Part shown: positions 1 to 4,515 of the stretch, one piece after another
Layout: every line of letters begins with the position of its first letter
How positions within the stretch are numbered: the stretch's first letter is position 1
Notes under the pieces: model-generated
Told to the model about the DNA's origin: nothing
Databases searched by the model: none
Seen by the model: only the letters and a program-made list of their open reading frames with translations
Position numbers and translations under genes: made by a program
Assembly: GCA_016198635.1 (NCBI GenBank)
Contig: JACQIF010000056.1
Location: forward strand, 1 to 5,530
Direction of reading: 5' to 3'
DNA: 5,530 bases
Source: Candidatus Aenigmatarchaeota archaeon
Lineage (GTDB): Archaea; Aenigmatarchaeota; Aenigmatarchaeia; PWEA01; JACQIF01

Positions 1-2
1 AC

Positions 3-86
3 CGAATGGCCGTGAAGCTCCTAAGAGAAACAAACGGGGCATTTGAATCTGCTTTTGGAGTTGGCCCGGCAATAAAAAAGAAATAA
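3..86 (+). CDS. 3' end of an unidentified protein-coding gene (partial)
   Basis: This is the only plus-strand frame open from the left edge; the other two hit stops at 13-15 and 44-46. It encodes about 27 residues ending in VGPAIKKK and a TAA at 84-86. The codons look like those of the neighbouring genes, and the frame closes 4 bp before the stop codon of the convergent minus-strand gene, as expected for a real gene end. The C-terminal lysine run is encoded by an A-rich stretch that, read on the other strand, is the U-rich end signal of the neighbour. I do not recognise the family from so short a tail and assign no function. It could also be a chance open frame. Confidence 0.5.
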   Translation, partial: RMAVKLLRETNGAFESAFGVGPAIKKK

Positions 87-90
87 TCAG
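70..90 (-). terminator. U-rich termination tract of the membrane regulator gene
   Basis: Read on the minus strand, the bases immediately after the stop codon at 91-93 form a T-rich stretch including TTTCTTTTTTATT. Archaeal RNA polymerase terminates at such U-rich tracts, often without a hairpin. The tract overlaps the last codons of the convergent gene on the plus strand. That it acts as a terminator is inferred from composition and position. Confidence 0.45.
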
Positions 91-1059
91 TTATATCTTG
101 TACTTCTCGGATATCTTGAGAATATTCGTCTTCCCATATGGTTGCTTCACGAGCACGCCTTTGACCTCGAGGCCCCGCAGGACCTTCGAGACCTTGGATT
201 TTGACCATCCTGTGTCACGAACGACATCACTCTGCAAGGCGCGGCCGTTGAAGCGCATGACGACGTCGACTATCCTGTTTTCGTCTGGTGTTAGAGTATC
301 GCGTACGTCGTTAAGCAGCGGTTTGTGCTCCGTCTTTTTGCGGCGGACCGCAGGGGATTTTGTTTTCGCATGGGGTTCAGCCCTACCCTTCAAGATGGAA
401 CGCAACGGCTTCTTCAGGTAGCCGTGACTGTATGCCACGTACGCCACGGCTGCCAATGCAAGCAGCAACGGCGCTAGCGCAAGCGTCTTTTCCTTGTAGA
501 TGACTATGGCTGTGAATGGTTCATCCGCGTTAAGCGAGCGCTCCCAAGTGAGTTTTATCCTCTGGCCGTCTGTTGTAAGTGCGGCCGTCGGGGATATCAA
601 CGGCGCCTCGTTCTCGAAGGCTATGACAGCTCCCGGCGGCAGCGATACTGTGAGAGAGTAGCGTTCCATACGGATGCCTGGCGTGAAGGCGTTGCTGTAG
701 ATAGTGCCCCGTGACGTGCGCTCTTCAGGAGGGTTTGATTTGAACGTCAGCACAAGCTCGTGCGGCACGCCGCGTTCTATTATTTGCGGTGACTGTGCGA
801 GTATGAAGTAACCGTCGCCCGACGTCTGGATATTTGTCTCAATGATCTGTCCGTCCAGCGTCGCTTGCACGTTCTCCGGACTGTCTGCGAGACCGATAGC
901 GATGCGCGTCAGCGTCTCCTCGGGAACGAACGTTGCGCGGACCGTTTGCTGGGCGCTGCCGTCGAGCACAACATTTGCGTCGTAGTCCGTGAAGTAGTAC
1001 GCTTCAGCTTCCATAGGCAATAGGATCAGCAACACGATGGCCAGATACGCAGTTTTCAT
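91..1059 (-). CDS. Membrane-anchored winged-helix transcriptional regulator with extracytoplasmic sensor domain
   Basis: Encodes 322 residues. Residues 1-20 are a signal peptide (MKTAYLAIVLLILLP, likely cleaved after AEA). An all-beta-looking outer domain follows to about 190, then one membrane helix at about 192-211 (ALAPLLLALAAVAYVAY). Next comes a basic linker and a C-terminal winged helix at about 255-322, with recognition helix WSKSKVSKVLRGLE and wing VKQPYGKTNILKI. This order matches archaeal one-component membrane regulators whose winged helix resembles the DUF7343 type. The likely role is sensing something outside the membrane and binding DNA inside. The frame is open to an ATG at 1152, but that start would bury the signal peptide. 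The ATG at 1059 has a TATA box centred 25 nt upstream and no Shine-Dalgarno, as in leaderless archaeal mRNAs. It is divergent from the secreted coiled-coil gene. The signal it senses is unknown. Confidence 0.85.
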   Translation of the reverse strand: MKTAYLAIVLLILLPMEAEAYYFTDYDANVVLDGSAQQTVRATFVPEETLTRIAIGLADSPENVQATLDGQIIETNIQTSGDGYFILAQSPQIIERGVPHELVLTFKSNPPEERTSRGTIYSNAFTPGIRMERYSLTVSLPPGAVIAFENEAPLISPTAALTTDGQRIKLTWERSLNADEPFTAIVIYKEKTLALAPLLLALAAVAYVAYSHGYLKKPLRSILKGRAEPHAKTKSPAVRRKKTEHKPLLNDVRDTLTPDENRIVDVVMRFNGRALQSDVVRDTGWSKSKVSKVLRGLEVKGVLVKQPYGKTNILKISEKYKI

Positions 1060-1070
1060 AAGATTACTTT

Positions 1071-1104
1071 CCGTTTCCGTATAATAAACCTTCTGTGGAA
1101 ACGG
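1071..1104. promoter_or_regulatory. Inverted repeat bracketing the regulator TATA box (candidate operator)
   Basis: CCGTTTCC at 1071-1078 and its exact reverse complement GGAAACGG at 1097-1104 form an 8-bp inverted repeat with an 18-bp spacer. The spacer contains the TATA box at 1080-1088. A protein bound to both arms would block TBP/TFB, so autorepression by the adjacent winged-helix protein is a reasonable guess. The repeat is seen directly; its function is inferred. Confidence 0.5.
1080..1088 (-). promoter_or_regulatory. TATA box of the membrane regulator gene
   Basis: The minus strand reads TTTATTATA, preceded by purine-rich GAAGG that fits a BRE. Its centre is 25 nt from the ATG at 1059, so transcription should start at or next to the start codon and give a leaderless mRNA. 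This placement decides the choice of start codon. Confidence 0.65.
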
Positions 1105-1143
1105 TTGCTCTGGGTTTCCAAAACAAGCGCGGGACGGTTTCCA
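1096..1143. repeat. Additional GTTTCCA half-sites in the divergent region
   Basis: GGTTTCCA occurs at 1113-1120 and 1136-1143, exactly 23 bp apart. TGGAAAC at 1096-1102 is the inverted copy of the same motif. With the copy at 1073-1078, the core GTTTCC appears four times in 70 bp. A degenerate relative (GTTTCTCCCAAAACAGCG, 1161-1178) resembles the sequence around 1114-1129. These look like further binding sites for the same regulator. Confidence 0.45.
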
Positions 1144-1150
1144 GTGTTCC

Positions 1151-1160
1151 ATTATCTATA
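1151..1160 (+). promoter_or_regulatory. Possible upstream TATA-like element for the DUF5667-like gene
   Basis: ATTATCTATA lies about 110 bp before the start codon. If used, it would start transcription near 1182 and give an mRNA leader of about 80 nt that includes the hairpins and the Shine-Dalgarno. It is a poorer match to the archaeal TATA consensus than the element at 1234-1241, so it is only a candidate. Confidence 0.3.
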
Positions 1161-1205
1161 GTTTCTCCCAAAACAGCGTAGCCCGAAAAGGGCGATGAGG
1201 GGACG

Positions 1206-1238
1206 GCTGCCCGCGGCGCATCAGGCGGGCAGCTTTTT
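1206..1238 (+). terminator. Hairpin followed by five T: terminator-like element in the leader
   Basis: GCTGCCCGC (1206-1214) and GCGGGCAGC (1225-1233) form a perfect 9-bp GC-rich stem with a 10-nt loop, directly followed by TTTTT (1234-1238). In a bacterium this would be called an intrinsic terminator. It sits before the start codon rather than after a gene, so it could act as an attenuator or simply be the inner arm of the leader fold. The T run also forms part of a TATA-like sequence, so the function is ambiguous. Confidence 0.35.
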
Positions 1239-1241
1239 ATA
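1234..1241 (+). promoter_or_regulatory. TATA-like element TTTTTATA before the DUF5667-like gene
   Basis: TTTTTATA is centred about 26 nt before the ATG at 1264 and 29 nt before the ATG at 1267, the spacing expected for a leaderless start. However, a strong Shine-Dalgarno at 1254-1260 lies between them and would be left untranscribed. Either this is the promoter and the Shine-Dalgarno is unused, or it is part of a longer leader. Confidence 0.4.
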
Positions 1242-1266
1242 CCCCTCTCGTAAAGGAGGTAATATG

Positions 1267-2646
1267 ATGTCGAAACTCACAGCGCTCGTTGCAATATTAG
1301 TAATGATGGTAAGTCCGGTCGCGGTTTTGGCGCAGGATGCCCAAGCACAAACCAGTGCGTCAGCCAGTGTAAGGACACCCGATTCGCCGTTATGGGGTCT
1401 TGGCGTGGCGCTAGATAAGATAAGGCTGCTCCTCGCGACCAGCGACGACGCCAAAGCGCGTGTCGGTCTGCAGATAGCGGAGAAACGTCTCATAGAACTC
1501 AAGGCCGCGGCTGAAGAAGGAAAATTAAACGCCGTCCAGAAGGCCGAGCGCGAGCACGCGCGAACGCTGGCAGATGTCAAGGTCAGAATAAAATCCCTAA
1601 AGGATAACAAAGGTGTGGACGAGTTAGACAAGACGACTGATATCGAAAAGCGGGTTCTTGAGCACGAAAACAATGTTGTTACTGCTGCCGCAGGCATCGA
1701 AGCTCGCATAAAAGTGCGCGGTGCATTGACAGAACAGCAGAGCGCACTGCTGCAGGCGTTCTTGGACAGCCTAGACAACTCCACAGGAGCGCTCAGGATA
1801 GAGATACAGAACAAGAAAGAGAAGATAAGGGAACGTCTCGAAGAAGAAGGGGAAAATGAGACGGAAATAGATCATGCATTCAACGAAACACAGAAAAAAC
1901 ACCGTTTCAGCGAGTTTTTCAAAGAACGCGCCTCAGAGCGCATTGAAGCCGCTGTAAAAACTATCGTGGATGCCAAGACAGCCGCGGCAGAACTCTCTGC
2001 CAACGCCACGACGAACGCCACTGCCCGAAGGCTGAACGCCGGATTACACCTTGTCGAGAAGGCGGAGTTCCACCTGAACGTTTCGCAGAACGCGTTCGCC
2101 GACACCCACTACGAAAAATCATTTGGCCAAGCGACTGCAGCACTGAACATAGCACGCAGCGCCGAACGCATATTGAGCGGTCGCTCGGACGAACGCGAGG
2201 CCTTCGAGAAGACAGAGCGTGAAGAGCAGCGGGCAGAAGAGAAGGTCGAGATAAAAATAAGGATAGACGGAAACAGGACGCATGTGAAAGTGGAGATTGG
2301 GAGAGACGGCACGCGTGAAGAGGCCGAGTTTACTCTTGACGCAACAGACCGTGAAACTGTCGTCACGGAAATAGACGCTCGCACGAGCCTGACGCGTGAA
2401 GAGGTCGAGCGTTACGTAGGCGCTGACCTGACTGTGCAGACGAACGTGCGTGCGAAGTTCGAGAGAGAGTTCCGGGAATCGAGGCTAAGGATGGAGCAGG
2501 AGCTTCAGAGTAAGGAAAAGAGAACGAGGCTTGAAGCCGAATTGAGAGAGCGCGCAGACAAACAGGCTGCGGAGGAACGTCAGAAGCTTATGGAGAGCAT
2601 AAGGGAACGCACAAAAGATGGGTCTGGTTCCAGCAGAGAAGGATAG
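1267..2646 (+). CDS. Secreted DUF5667-like coiled-coil protein
   Basis: Encodes 459 residues. Residues 1-22 are a signal peptide (KLTALVAILVMMVSPVAVLA, cleavage before QDAQ). Residues about 38-135 begin with PDSPLWGLGVALDKIRLLL and continue KARVGLQIAEKRLIELK, the pattern of DUF5667-like domains (proline-rich start, then paired amphipathic helices). Charged helices likely to form coiled coils follow. A beta-like segment spans about 325-385 (VEIKIRIDGNRTHVKVEIG, then TREEVERYVG), and a highly charged helix ends the protein. There is no C-terminal anchor. Seven N-X-S/T sequons fit an exported, possibly glycosylated protein. Two adjacent ATGs compete: 1267 lies 6 nt after AGGAGGT, while 1264 lies only 3 nt after. 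A further in-frame ATG at 1195 lies inside the leader and would bury the signal peptide. The biochemical function is unknown; a structural or envelope role is inferred. Confidence 0.82.
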   Translation: MSKLTALVAILVMMVSPVAVLAQDAQAQTSASASVRTPDSPLWGLGVALDKIRLLLATSDDAKARVGLQIAEKRLIELKAAAEEGKLNAVQKAEREHARTLADVKVRIKSLKDNKGVDELDKTTDIEKRVLEHENNVVTAAAGIEARIKVRGALTEQQSALLQAFLDSLDNSTGALRIEIQNKKEKIRERLEEEGENETEIDHAFNETQKKHRFSEFFKERASERIEAAVKTIVDAKTAAAELSANATTNATARRLNAGLHLVEKAEFHLNVSQNAFADTHYEKSFGQATAALNIARSAERILSGRSDEREAFEKTEREEQRAEEKVEIKIRIDGNRTHVKVEIGRDGTREEAEFTLDATDRETVVTEIDARTSLTREEVERYVGADLTVQTNVRAKFEREFRESRLRMEQELQSKEKRTRLEAELRERADKQAAEERQKLMESIRERTKDGSGSSREG

Positions 2647-2650
2647 ACCG

Positions 2651-2664
2651 TTCTATTTTTTATT
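2651..2664 (+). terminator. U-rich termination tract after the DUF5667-like gene
   Basis: TTCTATTTTTTATT begins 4 bp after the TAG at 2644-2646 and includes six consecutive T (2656-2661). It overlaps the last codons (AATAAAAAATAG on the minus strand) of the convergent acetyl-CoA synthetase gene. The placement and composition fit archaeal U-tract termination. No stable hairpin precedes it. Confidence 0.45.
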
Positions 2665-4008
2665 GGAATATTCCCATAGCGCCCGCAGCGCCGCCACAGC
2701 ACGGTCCGGGTATGAGAACGTCGGAACTCCGTTTTCGTCAAGCGTTCTTTTGAGAACTTCCGTGTAATTTCCTCCCGCAGAGACTATTACTATCGGTTTC
2801 TTTGACGCACGGAACGCTTCCTGTACGATGTTCACTATCTCGTCAGAGAGGTTAGGAACCTGCATAAGTGTTATTAAAACGACCATATCGTTGTTCTTGT
2901 CTTTTATTACGGCATCAATAGCTGCCTGGTACGTTTCGGCTGTTGCATCACCTGCTAGATCTATGGGATTCTTTATTACGACGTGAGGAGGCACTGACTT
3001 GCGTATTGTTTTTACAGTCTCTTTTGAAGGGACAGCCATCTCCAAGCCGTTTTTGACTATCTCATCAACAGTTAGAATACCGAAGCCTCCGCCGTTCGTT
3101 ATAACCTGGACGCGCTTTCCGCGCGGCGTCGGGCACGCGACGAGCGTACGCGCATAGTCAAATATCTGCACAATATCCATGGCCTGCACGATGCCCGATT
3201 GGCGGAACGCTGCGGAGTATACTTCGGCAGAACCGGCAAGCGAACCGGTATGTGACGCCACGGCGCGTGTTCCATCGCTCGTAATCCCGCCTTTGAGTAC
3301 TATGATCGGTTTCCTGCACTTACGCGCGACTTCCATTAGTTTGCGGCCATCGTGCGCGCCTTCCAGATACATGCAGATTACTTTTGTCTTCGCGTCGCGT
3401 GCCAGGTACTCTATAAGGTCGTTCTCGTTGACGTCGACAGCGTTGCCATATGAGATGAACTTTGACGCGCGGTAACCTTTCGATTCCATCCAATCCAGCA
3501 TAACGGACGCAACAGCGCCAGACTGCGAAACGAACGCTATATTGCCAGCCTTTGGCCTTCCAAGCCTGTGTCGTGGCAGGAAGAATGTATCGACGCCTGT
3601 GTATGGATCATATACGCCCAAACAGTTCGGGCCTATTATGCGCATACTGTGGCGCTTCGCTATTTTTGCGATTGTATGCTCGGCTTCATCGTTGCCTATT
3701 TCACGAAAACCGCTTGTTATCAGCACGGCGTGGCGCACCCCTTTCATTCCGCACTCTTCCAGTACGCTCGCAACAGCCGGTTGCGGCACGCAGATGACTG
3801 CAAGATCCACGTGCGATGGCACGTCGCGCACGCTCGCATACGCCCGCTTCTCAAAAACTTCATCGGCCTTGGGGTTTATCGGATAGACGCGTCCGCGGAA
3901 ACCACTCTCTATGAAGTTGCGGAAAACGACGTGCCCTACTTTCTTCGCGTCGCGCGACGCCCCTATGACAGCGACGCTCGTTGGGTTGAAGAAAGTTTCC
4001 ATCCCCAT
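2653..4008 (-). CDS. Acetyl-CoA synthetase (ADP-forming), alpha subunit / acyl-CoA synthetase CoA-binding protein
   Basis: This family converts acetyl-CoA, ADP and phosphate to acetate, CoA and ATP, the energy-yielding last step of archaeal acetate fermentation in the cytoplasm. The 451 residues match the usual alpha-subunit length. The N-terminal CoA-binding Rossmann domain starts with FFNPTSVAVIGAS; GPNCLG lies at about 126-131 and FVSQSGAVAS at about 159. The phosphohistidine motif ASHTGSLAGS places the catalytic His near residue 253. The C-terminal ligase domain carries ITNGGGFGILTVDE near 303. The start at 4008 has GAGGT 7 nt upstream and follows the ASCH stop codon by 1 nt, so the two are an operon, probably translationally coupled. 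An ATG at 4029 is in frame but would overlap the upstream gene and lacks this spacing. The beta (ATP-grasp) subunit is not fused here or present in the window. Substrate range (acetyl, branched or aryl acyl) cannot be told. Confidence 0.93.
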   Translation of the reverse strand: MGMETFFNPTSVAVIGASRDAKKVGHVVFRNFIESGFRGRVYPINPKADEVFEKRAYASVRDVPSHVDLAVICVPQPAVASVLEECGMKGVRHAVLITSGFREIGNDEAEHTIAKIAKRHSMRIIGPNCLGVYDPYTGVDTFFLPRHRLGRPKAGNIAFVSQSGAVASVMLDWMESKGYRASKFISYGNAVDVNENDLIEYLARDAKTKVICMYLEGAHDGRKLMEVARKCRKPIIVLKGGITSDGTRAVASHTGSLAGSAEVYSAAFRQSGIVQAMDIVQIFDYARTLVACPTPRGKRVQVITNGGGFGILTVDEIVKNGLEMAVPSKETVKTIRKSVPPHVVIKNPIDLAGDATAETYQAAIDAVIKDKNNDMVVLITLMQVPNLSDEIVNIVQEAFRASKKPIVIVSAGGNYTEVLKRTLDENGVPTFSYPDRAVAALRALWEYSNKK

Positions 4009-4009
4009 T

Positions 4010-4459
4010 TTATTTACCTCGCTTACCATTGTTTTTTCTCGATATTTTTACACTTGATTCTATTCTGCCAGCCTTTGTCACATAAACCTCGAAGATGCCC
4101 AGCCGCCCTTTAATATCTATCGGTTTTGGCAGCCTGATAGGTGATGTCATCACAAAACCGTAGGTCTTGCCGTCCTTGTAGTAAGAGTCAGGGGCGAAAT
4201 GTTTCGTCTGCAGGAAACGGAACTTTTCAATAGAGTCGTAGTTGATGGTGTCGACAATAGCGGCTTTGCCGATGATAGCTCCGCGTACGAGCTTGGTCTC
4301 GTTTATCCCGAGGCGCTTGCACGCTTCCTTGTCCACCGTCTGCGAAGCATGGACGAGTATGTCGCCTCTGTAAGTCGTGCGCCAGTGGCGATTCTCTATG
4401 GTCTTCCGCCCGGTTACGACGAGCTCGGCGTAAGGTTGCATCAACGAAAGGCACTTCAT
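4010..4459 (-). CDS. ASCH-domain protein
   Basis: Encodes 149 residues. The N-terminus carries the ASCH signature: LSLMQPYAELVVTGRKTIE (residues 4-22), then NRHWRTTYRGDILVHAS (23-39). A beta strand GAIIGKAAIVD (60-70) and YGFVMTSPIRLPKPI, GRLGIFEV close the PUA-like barrel; the last 18 or so residues are a basic tail. ASCH domains are PUA-related and bind RNA or modified nucleosides. In E. coli YqfB, a related N4-acetylcytidine amidohydrolase, catalysis uses Lys and Thr in GRKTIT. Here K19 is present but the Thr position is E22, so the same activity is doubtful. The start ATG has GAGGT 7 nt upstream. It is the first gene of an operon with the acetyl-CoA synthetase alpha subunit. RNA binding is the best guess. 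Confidence 0.85.
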   Translation of the reverse strand: MKCLSLMQPYAELVVTGRKTIENRHWRTTYRGDILVHASQTVDKEACKRLGINETKLVRGAIIGKAAIVDTINYDSIEKFRFLQTKHFAPDSYYKDGKTYGFVMTSPIRLPKPIDIKGRLGIFEVYVTKAGRIESSVKISRKNNGKRGK

Positions 4460-4482
4460 AGAATAGACCTCGTTATTGTCCC

Positions 4483-4490
4483 TATTTATC
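4483..4490 (-). promoter_or_regulatory. TATA-like element for the ASCH-acetyl-CoA synthetase operon
   Basis: The minus strand reads GATAAATA preceded by AAAA, a TATA plus BRE-like pair centred about 27 nt before the ATG at 4459. As in front of the DUF5667-like gene, this predicts a start next to the ATG although a Shine-Dalgarno (GAGGT, 4471-4467) lies between. TTTACATC (4504-4497) is a weaker alternative that would leave the Shine-Dalgarno in the mRNA. On the plus strand the same spot reads TATTTATC and may serve the divergent ThyX-like gene. Confidence 0.45.
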
Positions 4491-4515
4491 TTTTCTGATG
4501 TAAAGGAAATGCGGT

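Larger units (their letters stand above)
1181..1260 (+). promoter_or_regulatory. Structured leader with alternative pairing of the ribosome binding site
   Basis: Elements in order are: a small hairpin GCCC/GGGC (1181-1184 with 1190-1193, GAAAA loop); GAGGGG (1197-1202); a perfect 9-bp hairpin (1206-1214 with 1225-1233); CCCCTC (1242-1247); and the Shine-Dalgarno AGGAGGT (1254-1260). CCCCTC can pair fully with GAGGGG, closing a stem around the 9-bp hairpin. Alternatively, bases 1244-1248 can pair with GGAGG (1255-1259), hiding the ribosome binding site. These two pairings exclude each other, which is the layout of a translational on/off switch. Whether this region is transcribed depends on which TATA element is used. 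No ligand is known. Confidence 0.4.

Noticed and set aside
1060..1152. Extension of the membrane regulator to an ATG at 1152 (353 residues)
   Set aside because: It would place about 31 polar residues before a clear signal peptide and translate through the TATA box and repeats. The ATG at 1059 has a correctly spaced TATA box.
1191..1214. C/D-box small RNA
   Set aside because: GCGATGA resembles a C box with one mismatch, but no CTGA D box or internal D'/C' pair is found at a suitable distance.
1190..1247. Fluoride (crcB) riboswitch
   Set aside because: GGGCGATGAGG followed by a stem closed by CCCCTC looks like the start and P1 of that class, but the CGCCC pseudoknot strand after P1 is missing, the inner hairpin is too long and the CTGATG junction is absent. 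A covariance-model search with RF01734 would settle it.
1195..1266. Extension of the DUF5667-like protein to the ATG at 1195
   Set aside because: It would translate through the 9-bp hairpin and the Shine-Dalgarno and bury the signal peptide. There is a strong ribosome binding site just before 1267.
1221..1814. Minus-strand open frame of 197 residues and smaller ones to 2384
   Set aside because: They are antisense to the DUF5667-like gene and rich in Ser, Ala and Arg, as typical for the reverse of a charged helical protein.
2311..2409. Direct repeat ACGCGTGAAGAGG at 2311 and 2392 (81-bp period)
   Set aside because: The identity does not extend at DNA or protein level beyond TREE(A/V)E. It is probably chance in a Glu/Arg-rich coding region.
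3542..4113. Plus-strand open frames (up to 181 residues) opposite the acetyl-CoA synthetase gene
   Set aside because: They are antisense to a gene with clear family motifs, have low-complexity composition and no recognisable domain or ribosome binding site.
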